Below, piece by piece: positions 42,366-52,122 of a stretch of DNA of 64,000 bases; within the stretch, counting starts at the first letter, position 1; each line of letters opens with the position of its first letter. A model generated the notes under the pieces. That model was not told where the DNA came from, searched no databases, and saw only the letters and a program-made list of their open reading frames with translations. The DNA comes from a bacterium (GTDB lineage: Bacteria; Bacillota; Clostridia; Oscillospirales; Acutalibacteraceae): NCBI GenBank assembly GCA_022774755.1, contig JALFLK010000021.1, positions 1 through 64,000 of the forward strand, in the 5' to 3' direction. The position numbers and the translations under genes are program-made.

Positions 42366-44606
42366 TTGTCACCTAAAAAACAGACCCCAAAAGAAAATAA
42401 AACTCCTGCTAAAGTTAAAGGTATAATTGACGGTGCAGGAGAAGTAGTAGAGCAAAAAATAGTCAGCACAATAAAAGAGAATTATATGCCCTATGTAATG
42501 AGCGTTATTCTCTCCCGTGCAATTCCTGAGATTGACGGCTTTAAGCCTTCTCACCGAAAGCTCCTATATACTATGTATAAAATGGGCCTTTTAACCGGCG
42601 CAAGAACGAAGTCTGCAAATATCGTCGGCGCAACGATGAAGCTTAATCCCCACGGCGACAGCGCAATTTACGATACAATGGTAAGACTGTCCAGAGGCTA
42701 CGAGGCGTTACTGCACCCGTATGTGGACTCAAAGGGTAACTTCGGTAAATTTTACAGCAGAGATATGGCTTGGGCGGCTTCAAGATATACTGAGGCAAAG
42801 CTTGCGCCGATTTGCAGCGAGTTGTTCAGAGATATTGATAAAGACACGGTAGATTTTGTAGATAACTACGACAACACCCAAAAAGAGCCTACCTTGCTTC
42901 CTGCTACATTTCCGTCAGTGCTTGTAAATGCAAATACGGGTATAGCAGTTGGTATGGCTTCAAATATTTGCTCCTTTAATTTGCGTGAGGTGTGCGAAAC
43001 TACCGTTGCGCTGATTCGTGACCGTAACCATGATATAAAGTCAACTATGCCGGCTCCCGATTTTGCAGGGGGATGCCCAATCGTATATGATGAATCGGCT
43101 ATTGATAAGGTTTACGAAACAGGAAAGGGCAGTATAAAACTAAGGTCAAAATATCTATACGATAAAAAAGAAAACTGTATTGATATTCTGAGTATTCCTG
43201 CAACAACTACCTGCGAAGCGATTATAGAAAAAATAATAGAACTGATTAAAACAGGAAAAATCAAAGAAATATCCGATGTCCGTGACGAAACAGGACTTGA
43301 CGGATTAAAAATTACAATAGACTTAAAGCGAAATACCGACCCGGACAAACTTATGGCAAAGCTGTTTAAGATGACTCCCCTTGAGGACAGCTTTTCCTGT
43401 AATTTTAACGTTCTTATTGCAGGAACCCCAAAGGTTATGGGCGTAAGAGAAATTCTTGAGGAATGGACGGCTTTCAGAATTGAGTGCGTAAGGCGCAGAA
43501 CATACAATGATTTGCAGAAAAAATCCGAAAAGCTTCATTTGCTTAAAGGCCTTGAAGCAATACTTTTGGATATTGATAAGGCAATAAAAATTGTTCGTGA
43601 AACAGAGGAAGAGGCAGAAGTTGTTCCGAACCTTATGATTGGCTTCGGAATTGACGAAATACAGGCTGAATATGTTGCCGAAATCAAACTCCGCCATCTT
43701 AACAGGGAATATATTTTAAGGCGCACAGATGAAATCTCAAGGCTCGAAGAAGAAATCAAGGATTTAAAAGCAATTCTTGAAAGTAAATCCAGAGTGAAAA
43801 CCATAATCATCAACGAGCTTAAAGAAGTTGCGAAAAAATACGGCGAGCCGAGAAAGAGTATTCTGCTCTATCTGTCGGACAGCGATTTTGAGGAAGCAGA
43901 GGAAGAAATTCCCGATTATGCCGTTAATCTGTTTTTTACAAAGGACGGATACTTCAAAAAAATCACCCCGTTGTCTTATAGAATGGGAAGTACCCATAAG
44001 CTTAAAGAGGGCGATGAAATCACAGAACATATTGATTTTACCAATAACTGCGACTTGCTGTTCTTCACCAATAAATGTCAGGTTTATAAAACAAAAGCTT
44101 CTGATTTTGAAGACACAAAGGCAAGCGCAATGGGAGATTATATTCCTGCAAAGCTTTCTATGGACGAGGGCGAGTCTGTTGTAAAAATGATTGCGACAAA
44201 GGATTATAAGGGCTTTTTGCTTTTTGCTTTTGAAAACGGAAAGATTGCCAAAGTACCTCTTTCGGCATACGAAACCAAATCCAACAGAAAAAAACTTACG
44301 GGAGCATACAGCGATAAGTCGCCTGTTGCAGGAATTGCCTTTGCACAGGAAGAGGGCGAATTTTTGCTTACCGCCACCTCCGGCAGAATGTTGCTTCTTC
44401 ACTCTGCTTCGGTCAACATAAAAACCACAAGAAATACTCAGGGTGTTGCAGTTATGAAGCTGAAAAAAGGGCAAAGACTCTTTAGCATCAAGCCTTATAC
44501 AGAGGGAACATTCTCAAAACCTGCAAGGTACAGAACCCGTTCTCTGCCTGCTTTGGGCGCACTTCCGTCAGAAGAAGACTCAGAGGCACAGATGTCGTTG
44601 TTGTAA
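42366..44606 (+). CDS. parC: Topoisomerase IV/gyrase-like subunit A
   Basis: This 746-residue DNA-cleaving subunit has the quinolone-region-like segment MKLNPHGDSAIYDTMVRLSR, the catalytic tyrosine in ASRYTEAKL (about residue 130), a coiled coil and a C-terminal beta-pinwheel with FFTNKCQVYKTKA-type repeats. No canonical gyrase box (QRRGGKG) was seen, which favours topo IV. TTG 42366 follows GGGAGG at good spacing; the track start 42351 overlaps that ribosome site. It lies 71 bases after parE. Confidence 0.85.
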   Translation: MSPKKQTPKENKTPAKVKGIIDGAGEVVEQKIVSTIKENYMPYVMSVILSRAIPEIDGFKPSHRKLLYTMYKMGLLTGARTKSANIVGATMKLNPHGDSAIYDTMVRLSRGYEALLHPYVDSKGNFGKFYSRDMAWAASRYTEAKLAPICSELFRDIDKDTVDFVDNYDNTQKEPTLLPATFPSVLVNANTGIAVGMASNICSFNLREVCETTVALIRDRNHDIKSTMPAPDFAGGCPIVYDESAIDKVYETGKGSIKLRSKYLYDKKENCIDILSIPATTTCEAIIEKIIELIKTGKIKEISDVRDETGLDGLKITIDLKRNTDPDKLMAKLFKMTPLEDSFSCNFNVLIAGTPKVMGVREILEEWTAFRIECVRRRTYNDLQKKSEKLHLLKGLEAILLDIDKAIKIVRETEEEAEVVPNLMIGFGIDEIQAEYVAEIKLRHLNREYILRRTDEISRLEEEIKDLKAILESKSRVKTIIINELKEVAKKYGEPRKSILLYLSDSDFEEAEEEIPDYAVNLFFTKDGYFKKITPLSYRMGSTHKLKEGDEITEHIDFTNNCDLLFFTNKCQVYKTKASDFEDTKASAMGDYIPAKLSMDEGESVVKMIATKDYKGFLLFAFENGKIAKVPLSAYETKSNRKKLTGAYSDKSPVAGIAFAQEEGEFLLTATSGRMLLLHSASVNIKTTRNTQGVAVMKLKKGQRLFSIKPYTEGTFSKPARYRTRSLPALGALPSEEDSEAQMSLL

Positions 44607-44649
44607 ATCATAAAATCTTGCAATATCTTCTAATATATTAAAAAAATAC

Positions 44650-44678
44650 TTGCATTATATATAAATTTATGATATTAT
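44650..44678 (+). promoter_or_regulatory. Promoter of secG
   Basis: TTGCAT (44650-44655), 17-base spacer, TATTAT (44673-44678). Confidence 0.5.
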
Positions 44679-44728
44679 AAATAGGCTAATTTGAAATAAA
44701 ATTATTTCTCTTTGAAAGGACGATAAAA

Positions 44729-44977
44729 ATGGGAATTGTTGAATATATTTTGGGCGGACTTTTGGCTGTCTTTTCCGTGCTGATTATTATTGTAATCATT
44801 CTTCAGGAAGGTAACCAAAAGGACTTAGGCGTAGTTTCAGGCGGTGCAGATACTTTCTTCTCTAAGCACAAGGCTCGTTCAATAGACGCAAAGCTTGCAA
44901 GACTTACAAAATTCTTTGCCGCTGGCTTTGTACTGTTTGTAATTGCACTTAATGTTTTGGCTCATTTCTTAGGCTGA
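44729..44977 (+). CDS. secG: Preprotein translocase subunit SecG
   Basis: This 82-residue protein is the small SecYEG subunit. It has two membrane helices (about 4-26 and 58-80) joined by the conserved loop ILQEGNQKDLGVVSGGADTFF. Ribosome site GAAAGGACG. It is monocistronic here; the frequent partner rnr is not present. Confidence 0.93.
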   Translation: MGIVEYILGGLLAVFSVLIIIVIILQEGNQKDLGVVSGGADTFFSKHKARSIDAKLARLTKFFAAGFVLFVIALNVLAHFLG

Positions 44978-45039
44978 TTGGGCTAAATCATAATTGTGTC
45001 CCCCAATAATCTGAATATTTAAAATAATGCAAGCATATT

Positions 45040-45070
45040 ATAGACCGTCATAGTTTGGCGGTCTATTTTG
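45040..45070 (+). terminator. Probable terminator after secG
   Basis: Stem ATAGACCG/CGGTCTAT followed by TTTTG, lying immediately before the bofA ribosome site. Confidence 0.5.
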
Positions 45071-45084
45071 TTTGGAGTGATAAA

Positions 45085-45345
45085 ATGTCTGTTTGGATTA
45101 TTTTGGGAGCATTATTTGCGGTATTTATTGTTTTTGCCGTAATACATAAAATTGACAAATTTAAAAAGCCCGCAAGAATGGCTTTAATTTCCATGCTTAC
45201 GGGTCTTCTGACTTTAATATTAGTAAATGTCACCGGATATTTTACGGGAATACATCTTCCCATAAGCCTGCTTTCCGTATCTGCGTCTGTTGTAGGGGGG
45301 ATCCCGGGAGTTACGGCTATGCTTGCTCTTAACCTTTTTTTTTAG
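45085..45345 (+). CDS. BofA-family pro-sigma-K processing inhibitor
   Basis: This 86-residue protein has three hydrophobic helices and the BofA-like C-terminal GGIPGVTAMLALN. In B. subtilis BofA keeps the SpoIVFB protease inactive during sporulation, and SpoIVB (encoded at 58335 here) relieves this. ATG 45085 has TTTGGAGTG upstream; the track start adds ten codons. The stop abuts the stop of the opposite DUF4364 gene with no spacer. Confidence 0.8.
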   Translation: MSVWIILGALFAVFIVFAVIHKIDKFKKPARMALISMLTGLLTLILVNVTGYFTGIHLPISLLSVSASVVGGIPGVTAMLALNLFF

Positions 45346-45951
45346 CTATAATATGCCGTACAACTCCTCTAATGCCTCGCCGACAAATTCCTTGTTTGAC
45401 GTAAGCAGAGCGATTGTAACCTTATAAAATAGCTCGGGGTTTTTATGAAAATTGCTTTTGATAATTTTTGCCTGATTTTTATCGGGAGCAAATATGTCAA
45501 AGCTTAATAAGTCTATATTACCGCCTGAAATTGAGCATTTAACCCTGTAACCGCTGTCTGCCTTGCTTATTTCAACCTTATTTTCTTTTTCGATTTTTTT
45601 CTGTTTCAGCAGTGATATAGCGCATGTGTATGCCTTTTCTTTAACAGTGTAGGAAAGGGTGCTTTCCAGCTGGCTTGCAATCAGTCTTCCGTTTTCCGTA
45701 ACAAAATATAATTCTTCTTTCGGACTGTCGGTTTCAACCCGATAAATATTATTGTGTTTAATTAAATCATCAAAGCAGGAGCTTACTTCAAAGTAATTTG
45801 CAAGTCCTTGTTTTTGTACAGCTTCAATAACTGTGTTTTTACTCATAGGCTCATTTACGGAATTGAGCAGATAACAGATAAGAGTACGTATTTCGTTTTT
45901 GCTTCTTATTCCACCGGGTGATATGCCCTCGTCAAATGTATCAAATGCCAT
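45346..45951 (-). CDS. DUF4364 family protein
   Basis: This 201-residue cytoplasmic protein has an N-terminal winged-helix-like region (SKNEIRTLICYLLNSVNEPMSKNTVIEAVQKQGLANYFEVSSCFDDLI) and a mixed C-terminal domain. DUF4364 is conserved in Clostridia; a regulatory role is likely but unproven. It is convergent with bofA, with zero bases between the stops. Confidence 0.8.
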   Translation of the reverse strand: MAFDTFDEGISPGGIRSKNEIRTLICYLLNSVNEPMSKNTVIEAVQKQGLANYFEVSSCFDDLIKHNNIYRVETDSPKEELYFVTENGRLIASQLESTLSYTVKEKAYTCAISLLKQKKIEKENKVEISKADSGYRVKCSISGGNIDLLSFDIFAPDKNQAKIIKSNFHKNPELFYKVTIALLTSNKEFVGEALEELYGIL

Positions 45952-46077
45952 ACTTTCACCTTCAGTAATAAAATAATATTTTCCGAACTTTAGTATAACA
46001 TAAATAATATAATTTGTGTATATTTTTATTGACTAATTATTGTATAAATGATATGATTTTCGGGAGGAGGTATGGAG

Positions 46078-46530
46078 ATGGAGCAATATTTGCCTTATAT
46101 TTGGATAGGTGGTGCGATAGTATTTGCTGTTTTAGAGGCAACTACCGCCCAGCTTGTTTCAATATGGTTTGTTGTAGGCGCCGTTGCAGCGGCAATTACA
46201 ACTATCTTTACCGATAATGTGTTTATACAGATTGCTGTTTTTGTTGCGGTATCGGCTTTGGCTTTGGTTTTAACAAGACCGATTTCAAAAAAACTGACTT
46301 CCGCAAAGAAGGTCAAAACCAATGCAGACAGCCTAATCGGTAAGGTTGGTATTGTCAGAACAGAGATAAACAATACGCTTTCCCAAGGTCAAATCACCGT
46401 GAACGGCCAGATATGGTCTGCAAAAACAGCAGATGATTCGGTGACGGTAGAAGTAAATAAAAAAGTTAAGGTTTTAGAAATTTCGGGTGTAAAGCTTGTA
46501 GTTGCACCCGTTGAAACAGGAGAGGATTAA
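46078..46530 (+). CDS. NfeD-family membrane protein
   Basis: This 150-residue protein has two to three N-terminal membrane helices and a C-terminal OB-like NfeD domain (LIGKVGIVRTEINNTLSQGQITVNGQIWSAK). NfeD proteins work with SPFH proteins in membrane microdomains. ATG 46078 is preferred to 46072 because it gives proper spacing to GGGAGGAGG. It lies two bases before the SPFH gene. Confidence 0.88.
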   Translation: MEQYLPYIWIGGAIVFAVLEATTAQLVSIWFVVGAVAAAITTIFTDNVFIQIAVFVAVSALALVLTRPISKKLTSAKKVKTNADSLIGKVGIVRTEINNTLSQGQITVNGQIWSAKTADDSVTVEVNKKVKVLEISGVKLVVAPVETGED

Positions 46531-46532
46531 AT

Positions 46533-47438
46533 ATGGTAGGATTGATTATCGGACTTGTTATAGCAATTCTTGTTATTATTGCCGTTGTACGCAATATCAA
46601 GGTTGTACCTCAGGCACACGCTTATGTTATTGAAAGATTAGGAACGTACAACGCTACATGGGGAACGGGACTTCACCTTAAAATCCCTTTTATCGATAAA
46701 ATTGCAAAGAAAGTGTCCCTAAAAGAGCAGGTGGTGGATTTTCCTCCTCAGCCTGTAATCACAAGGGATAATGTTACTATGCAGATTGATACGGTGGTTT
46801 ATTTTGAAATCACAGACCCAAAACTCTACACCTACGGCGTAGAAAGACCATTAAGCGCTATTGAAAATCTTACCGCTACTACTCTGAGGAATATAATCGG
46901 CGACTTAGAGCTTGACAGCACTCTGACTTCAAGAGATACTATAAATGATAAAATCAGAATAATTCTCGATGACGCTACCGACGCATGGGGAATTAAGGTT
47001 ATCCGTGTTGAGCTCAAAAATATCCTTCCTCCAAAAGAAATCCAGGACGCTATGGAAAAGCAGATGAAGGCTGAGCGTGAGCGCCGTGCCAGAATTTTGG
47101 ACGCAGAGGGCGAAAAGCGCAGTCAGATTCTCGTTGCAGAGGGCATGAAAGAAAGTGCGATTCTTAAAGCCGATGCGGTAAAAGAGTCAAAAATCAGAGA
47201 AGCTGCCGGTGAAGCCGAGGCAATCCGCCAGGTTCAGCAGGCATACGCCGATTCTCTTAAAATGCTCAACGAGGCTGCGCCCAGCGACAGGGTTATAGCA
47301 ATCAAAAGTCTTGAGACATTCCAAAAAGTTGCCGACGGCAAGGCGACAAAAATCATTATTCCCTCCGATATTCAAAATATGGCAGGACTTGTTACTTCCG
47401 CAAAAGAATTATGGAACGATAATGTGAATAATAGTTAA
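46533..47438 (+). CDS. SPFH/Band 7 (stomatin-like) protein
   Basis: This 301-residue membrane-anchored scaffold of the QmcA/stomatin type has one N-terminal helix, a Band 7 domain (VIERLGTYNATWGTGLHLKIPFIDK; VVYFEITDPKLYTYGV) and a C-terminal coiled coil rich in A/E/K (MEKQMKAERERRARILDAEG). It pairs with NfeD; such pairs organise membrane microdomains and protease access. A terminator follows directly. Confidence 0.92.
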   Translation: MVGLIIGLVIAILVIIAVVRNIKVVPQAHAYVIERLGTYNATWGTGLHLKIPFIDKIAKKVSLKEQVVDFPPQPVITRDNVTMQIDTVVYFEITDPKLYTYGVERPLSAIENLTATTLRNIIGDLELDSTLTSRDTINDKIRIILDDATDAWGIKVIRVELKNILPPKEIQDAMEKQMKAERERRARILDAEGEKRSQILVAEGMKESAILKADAVKESKIREAAGEAEAIRQVQQAYADSLKMLNEAAPSDRVIAIKSLETFQKVADGKATKIIIPSDIQNMAGLVTSAKELWNDNVNNS

Positions 47439-47439
47439 T

Positions 47440-47469
47440 AAAAAGGCTGTGGCATACACAGCCTTTTTA
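47440..47469 (+). terminator. Terminator of the NfeD-SPFH operon
   Basis: Stem AAAAGGCTGTG/CACAGCCTTTT with a further T. Confidence 0.8.
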
Positions 47470-47471
47470 CA

Positions 47472-47566
47472 TTATAGGAAAATGCTCTGCTGCGCTCGGG
47501 AATAAAAGGCTGTTGTCAGCAAAAGCAGTCTGCACGGATTGCGTGTTGAGGTACCCGAATTGTTTT
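47472..47566 (+). repeat. Dispersed intergenic repeat, copy 2
   Basis: Starts TTATAGGAAAATGCTCTGCT and ends GTTGAGGTACCCGAATTGTTTT. Like copy 1 it follows a terminator. It is tandem with copy 3. Confidence 0.75.
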
Positions 47567-47568
47567 AC

Positions 47569-47662
47569 TTTATCGGAAACTGCTTTTAACGGTCGGGCAA
47601 CTTAGTGTTTTGCAAAATCAATCTGTCTGCCCGGATTGCGTGTCGAGGCACTCGACAATTTT
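47569..47662 (+). repeat. Dispersed intergenic repeat, copy 3 (diverged)
   Basis: Starts TTTATCGGAAACTGC and ends with CGGATTGCGTGTCGAGGCAC TCGAC, matching copies 1-2 best over the last 40 bases. The remaining gap to purE (47663-47774) is AT-rich; no clear -35/-10 pair, PurR box or purine riboswitch was seen. Confidence 0.65.
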
Positions 47663-47774
47663 AAAATAATGTATATATTTCTTTATTGATATTAAAAATC
47701 ACCTTTTTTCAAATATAATATTCAATGTATATTGGGTTCTAATATTTATTTTTTATGGTTTAAGGAGAAAGAAT

Positions 47775-48272
47775 ATGAAAAAAGTTGCAGTAATTATGGG
47801 TTCGGACAGCGATTTTCCCGTAGTTAAAAAAGCAGTAAATAAATTAAAGGATTTCGGTGTTCCATACGAGGTGCATGTTATGAGCGCTCACAGAACTCCT
47901 GATGAAGCCTGCAATTTTGCTAAAAACGCCCGTAAAAACGGTTTTGGCGTAATCATTGCCGCAGCCGGTATGGCGGCTCACCTTGCAGGGGTGCTTGCCG
48001 CTAACACCACTTTGCCGGTTATCGGTATTCCCATAAAGTCGGCTGCATTTGACGGTATGGATGCATTGCTTGCAACGGTTATGATGCCCACGGGAATCCC
48101 CGTTGCCACTGTTGCAGTTGACGGAGCAGGCAACGCAGGCGTACTTGCTGTTGAAATGCTTGCCCTTTCTGACGACGCTTTGGCGGAAAAACTCGAAGAT
48201 GTGAAAGCTAAAATGGCTCAGGAAGTAGCAAAAAAAGACAAAGATATTCAATCAAAGGTGGCAGAGCTTTGA
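47775..48272 (+). CDS. purE: N5-carboxyaminoimidazole ribonucleotide mutase
   Basis: This 165-residue class I PurE makes CAIR in purine synthesis. Motifs: [20 protein letters not shown] and [25 protein letters not shown]. The ATP-dependent partner purK is not in the cluster. First gene of purEFMN-purO-purH-purD; the stop overlaps the purF TTG start by four bases. Ribosome site AAGGAGAAAG. Confidence 0.96.
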   Translation: MKKVAVIMGSDSDFPVVKKAVNKLKDFGVPYEVHVMSAHRTPDEACNFAKNARKNGFGVIIAAAGMAAHLAGVLAANTTLPVIGIPIKSAAFDGMDALLATVMMPTGIPVATVAVDGAGNAGVLAVEMLALSDDALAEKLEDVKAKMAQEVAKKDKDIQSKVAEL

Positions 48273-49711
48273 GTAGTGTAATAATCGGTAACAAAGATAA
48301 ATTTCACGAGGAATGCGGCGTTTTCGGACTGTATTGCAGCGACAGCTCAGTTGATACTGTTGAGCTTACCAGAGGGGCATTGTTTTCTCTTCAGCACAGA
48401 GGTCAGGAGAGCGCAGGTGTTTCTGTTAATAATAACGGTGAATTTTCAACCGTTAAGGACATCGGTATGGTTTCAACCGTTTTATGCAAGCAGGCTGTTT
48501 CCAAATTACCAAACGGCAAAATCACCGTAGGTCATGTAAGGTATTCAGCAGTTGAAGGTTATTCAAGAGCCGCCGCTCAGCCTTTGGTGATGAGGTACAT
48601 TCAGGGCAGTATGGCGCTTGCAAATAACGGTGCGATTACAAATTTCGCAGAACTGAGAAAGGAACTGGAAAACGGCGGAGCTATTTTTCAGTCTAATTCA
48701 AACGCAGAGCTTATTTCTTATGTAATTGCTTCCAGCAGAATTGATACAGATTCTATTGAGGACGCTGTTATCAGAGGCGTTAAAAGGCTTAAAGGAGCAT
48801 TTTCCATAGTGTTAAGCTCGCCGAACAAGCTTATCGGCGTTCGTGACGGTCACGGATTCAGACCTCTTGCAATCGGCAAACTGGGCGACAGCTATATGCT
48901 TGCGTCTGAAAGCTGTGTGTTTGACAGTCTGGGCGCGGAGCTTGTACGTGATGTTATGCCCGGCGAAATGGTGGTTATTGATGAAGACGGACTCCACAGC
49001 TACAAAAATTTGATGAATAAAACACCGTCCTTTTGCCTTTTTGAATATGTGTATATCGCACGGCCTGACAGCGTAATCAACGGCGTAAGCGTGTATTCTG
49101 TCAGAAATAAGGCGGGTCAGATACTTTATAGGGAACACCCTGTTGATGCAGATGTGGTGTGCGGAGTTCCGGATTCCGGAATACCTGCCGCACAGGGATT
49201 TTCTCAGGCTTCGGGAATCCCTTTCACTATGGGCTTTGTTAAGAATAAATATATCGGCAGATATTTGCCGGGCAATTCTAAGGACAAGCGTGAAAGATTG
49301 CTAATGACTAAGCTTACGGCGCTTAAATCTAATGTAAAGGACAAGCGTGTTGTTATTATCGACGACTCCATAGTTAAAGGTGAAACCAGCGCCCATATTG
49401 TCAATCTTCTTCGTGAGGCCGGGGCAAAGGAAGTCCATATGCGTGTTTCGTCGCCGCCGTTTTTACATTCCTGCTATTTCGGAACAGATATAAGCAATGA
49501 GGAAGACCTGATTGCAAATAAAATGACTGTTGATGAAATCTGTAAATCAATCGGCGCAGATTCGCTTGGCTATTTAAGCCTAGAGGGACTTCACGAAATT
49601 GCTCGTGATTCCGATATAGCTTGCTGTGACGGCTGTTTCAGCGGAAATTATTCCGCCGATTTGCCAAAATCTATATTTGTTGATAAATTTGCTAAAAAAA
49701 TAGAAAAATAA
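48269..49711 (+). CDS. purF: Amidophosphoribosyltransferase
   Basis: This 480-residue enzyme catalyses the first committed purine step: PRPP + glutamine to phosphoribosylamine. The N-terminal nucleophile cysteine is in EECGVFGLY after a 15-residue leader that must be removed. The PRPP motif [15 protein letters not shown] is near 368. Cysteines in HSCYFGTD and CCDGCFSG correspond to the Fe-S ligands of the B. subtilis-type enzyme. TTG start with AAAGGTGG inside purE. Confidence 0.95.
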   Translation: MSSVIIGNKDKFHEECGVFGLYCSDSSVDTVELTRGALFSLQHRGQESAGVSVNNNGEFSTVKDIGMVSTVLCKQAVSKLPNGKITVGHVRYSAVEGYSRAAAQPLVMRYIQGSMALANNGAITNFAELRKELENGGAIFQSNSNAELISYVIASSRIDTDSIEDAVIRGVKRLKGAFSIVLSSPNKLIGVRDGHGFRPLAIGKLGDSYMLASESCVFDSLGAELVRDVMPGEMVVIDEDGLHSYKNLMNKTPSFCLFEYVYIARPDSVINGVSVYSVRNKAGQILYREHPVDADVVCGVPDSGIPAAQGFSQASGIPFTMGFVKNKYIGRYLPGNSKDKRERLLMTKLTALKSNVKDKRVVIIDDSIVKGETSAHIVNLLREAGAKEVHMRVSSPPFLHSCYFGTDISNEEDLIANKMTVDEICKSIGADSLGYLSLEGLHEIARDSDIACCDGCFSGNYSADLPKSIFVDKFAKKIEK

Positions 49712-49727
49712 CGGAGAGTGGAAAAGT

Positions 49728-50762
49728 ATGAACAGTTTTTCAGAAAGCTACAAGGCGGCAGGCGTTGATGTTACAGCCGGATACAAGTCGGTTGAACTGA
49801 TGAAAAAGCATGTTGCAAGAACAAAAACCGACGGCGTAGTTTCGGGAATCGGCGGTTTCGGCGGTTTGTTTGCACCTGACCTTAAGGGGATCAAAGAGCC
49901 GGTGTTGGTAAGCGGAACAGACGGTGTAGGAACGAAGCTTAAACTTGCTTTTTTGCTTGATAAGCACGACACAATCGGCATTGATGCAGTAGCAATGTGC
50001 GTAAACGACATAATCTGTTGCGGAGCAAAACCGCTTTTCTTCCTGGATTATATAGCAATAGGCAAAAATTACCCCGAAAAGGTTGCAGAAATTGTATCGG
50101 GAATCGCCGAAGGCTGTGTTCGGTCCGGATGCGCTCTTGTAGGCGGAGAAACAGCCGAGCATCCGGGGCTTATGCCTATTGATGAATATGATGTTGCAGG
50201 TTTTTCCGTTGGTATTGCCGATAAGGCTGATATGATTGATTCATCCAAGCTTGCAAGCGGTGATGTTCTTATCGGACTGCGCTCGTCGGGCGTTCATTCA
50301 AACGGCTTTTCACTTGTCAGAAAGGTTTTCAGCATTGATGAAAACACAATAAATAATACATATCCCGAGCTTTCAAAGCCCTTGGGAGAAACTCTTTTAA
50401 CTCCTACAAAAATTTATGTTAAGCCTGTTCTCTCACTTATTAAAAGCGTGGAGGTTAAGGCGGTTTCTCATATTACAGGCGGCGGATTCTACGAGAATGT
50501 TCCAAGAATGTTAAAAGACGGCTTCTGTGCGGAAATAAAGAAAGACGCTGTTCCCGTTCTACCGATTTTCAATGTTATTCAGCGTGTGGGTAATATTTCC
50601 GAACACGATATGTTTAACACATTCAATATGGGCGTGGGAATGATTTGCGCAGTAGCAGAACAGGACGCTGACAAAGCTCTTGAAGTACTGAAAGAAAACG
50701 GTGAAGACGCCGTTGTTTTGGGAAGAATTAAAGAGGGCGAAAAGGGAGTAGAATTTGTATAA
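49728..50762 (+). CDS. purM: Phosphoribosylformylglycinamidine cyclo-ligase (AIR synthetase)
   Basis: This 344-residue ATP-dependent enzyme closes the imidazole ring to form AIR. Motifs: [44 protein letters not shown] and [12 protein letters not shown]. Adjacent to purN with a one-base overlap. Confidence 0.95.
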   Translation: MNSFSESYKAAGVDVTAGYKSVELMKKHVARTKTDGVVSGIGGFGGLFAPDLKGIKEPVLVSGTDGVGTKLKLAFLLDKHDTIGIDAVAMCVNDIICCGAKPLFFLDYIAIGKNYPEKVAEIVSGIAEGCVRSGCALVGGETAEHPGLMPIDEYDVAGFSVGIADKADMIDSSKLASGDVLIGLRSSGVHSNGFSLVRKVFSIDENTINNTYPELSKPLGETLLTPTKIYVKPVLSLIKSVEVKAVSHITGGGFYENVPRMLKDGFCAEIKKDAVPVLPIFNVIQRVGNISEHDMFNTFNMGVGMICAVAEQDADKALEVLKENGEDAVVLGRIKEGEKGVEFV

Positions 50763-51388
50763 TGAAAAACATTGTTGTTCTTGTTTCGGGAGGCGGAACT
50801 AATCTTCAGGCTCTTATTGACGCCGAGAAAAGCGAAATTATCAAAAACGGAAAAATAACCTGTGTTATTTCTTCAAACCCCAACGCTTACGCCCTTGAAC
50901 GGGCAAAAAATAATTCCATTGAAACTGCCGTAATCCGAAAAAAGGATTATCATTCCTTTGATGAATATGACAAGGCCTTAGCCGAGCTTTTGTTGGAGAA
51001 AAAAGCGGATTTGGTTGTTTTGGCGGGCTTTATGACAGTTTTGGGGGAAAAAGTAATCAGCGCTTTTTCAAACAGAATTATCAACATTCATCCGGCGTTG
51101 ATTCCCAGCTTTTGCGGGAAGGGCTACTACGGTCTTTATGTTCACGAAGCCGTACTTGCAAGGGGTGTCAAGGTCACAGGTGCGACGGCGCATTTTGTAA
51201 ACGAAATATGTGACGGCGGACCCATAATAATGCAAAAAGCAGTTGAGGTTAAAAACGGAGATACTCCCGAAATCTTGCAAAGGCGTGTTATGGAGCAGGC
51301 AGAATGGAGGATACTTCCCGAAGCAGTTTCACTGTTTTGTCAGGGGAAGATAAAAATAATAAATAATATTGCAGTAGTGGAGGAGTAA
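50762..51388 (+). CDS. purN: Phosphoribosylglycinamide formyltransferase
   Basis: This 208-residue enzyme transfers the formyl group of 10-formyl-THF to GAR. Motifs: VLVSGGGTNLQALID, NIHPALIPSFCGKGYYG with the catalytic Asn/His, and the catalytic Asp in EICDGGPII. It overlaps purM by one base and lies four bases before the PurO-like gene. Confidence 0.95.
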   Translation: MKNIVVLVSGGGTNLQALIDAEKSEIIKNGKITCVISSNPNAYALERAKNNSIETAVIRKKDYHSFDEYDKALAELLLEKKADLVVLAGFMTVLGEKVISAFSNRIINIHPALIPSFCGKGYYGLYVHEAVLARGVKVTGATAHFVNEICDGGPIIMQKAVEVKNGDTPEILQRRVMEQAEWRILPEAVSLFCQGKIKIINNIAVVEE

Positions 51389-51392
51389 GGCA

Positions 51393-52109
51393 ATGACACC
51401 GATTTCTATTGAAAAAGATTTATGCTCAAACGTTTATCCCGGCAGAGGAATTCTTCTGGGTAAGTCGGCAGACGGCAAAAACGCAGTAATTGCCTATTTT
51501 ATTATGGGCAGAAGCGAAAACAGCCGTAACAGAGTTTTTGTTGAGGACGGCGACGGTATCCGCACTCAAGCTTTTGATGAAAGCAAGCTTGAAGATCCGT
51601 CACTTATTATTTATGCTCCCGTAAGAGTTCTGGGCAATAAAACAATCGTTACAAACGGCGATCAGACTAATACAATATATCATTTAATGAATCAACAGCA
51701 GACCTTTGAACAGTCTTTGAGAACAAGAGAGTTTGAGCCTGACGCTCCCAACTACACACCGAGAATTTCAGGTATTGTAAAGATAACGGACGGTGAGATG
51801 AATTATGCGCTTTCAATTTTAAAAAGCGCAGACGGTAACCCCGATTGCTGTCAGCGGTTTACCTTTACTTATTCTAATCCCGTTAACGGAACAGGCCATT
51901 TTATTCATACCTATATGACAGACGGCAACCCGTTACCCAGCTTTGAGGGTGAGCCTAAGCTTGTAGAAATCGGAAACGATGATATTGATGCATTTGCAGA
52001 CAAGCTTTGGAATTCGCTGAATAAAGATAACAAGGTTTCCCTGTTTGTAAGGTACATTGACCTTGCAAGCGGAAAAGCAACATCAAAAATTATAAATAAA
52101 AATAAATAA
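51393..52109 (+). CDS. PurO-like IMP cyclohydrolase
   Basis: This 238-residue protein resembles the archaeal-type IMP cyclohydrolase PurO rather than the MGS-type domain of bacterial PurH. The N-terminus NVYPGRGILLGKSADGKNAVIAYFIMGRSENSRNR and DGDGIRTQAFDESKLEDPSLIIY are the recognisable segments. Predicted reaction: FAICAR to IMP, the last step. Its place immediately before a stand-alone AICAR transformylase strongly supports this. Ribosome site GGAGGAG. Confidence 0.85.
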   Translation: MTPISIEKDLCSNVYPGRGILLGKSADGKNAVIAYFIMGRSENSRNRVFVEDGDGIRTQAFDESKLEDPSLIIYAPVRVLGNKTIVTNGDQTNTIYHLMNQQQTFEQSLRTREFEPDAPNYTPRISGIVKITDGEMNYALSILKSADGNPDCCQRFTFTYSNPVNGTGHFIHTYMTDGNPLPSFEGEPKLVEIGNDDIDAFADKLWNSLNKDNKVSLFVRYIDLASGKATSKIINKNK

Positions 52110-52122
52110 CGGAGGCTTAACT

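Noticed and set aside
43764-44474. 236-residue ORF opposite parC
   Set aside because: Cys/Phe/Lys-rich reverse-frame shadow without start signals.
47663-47774. Purine riboswitch or PurR boxes before purE
   Set aside because: No conserved aptamer core or paired PurR-box words could be seen in the AT-rich leader.
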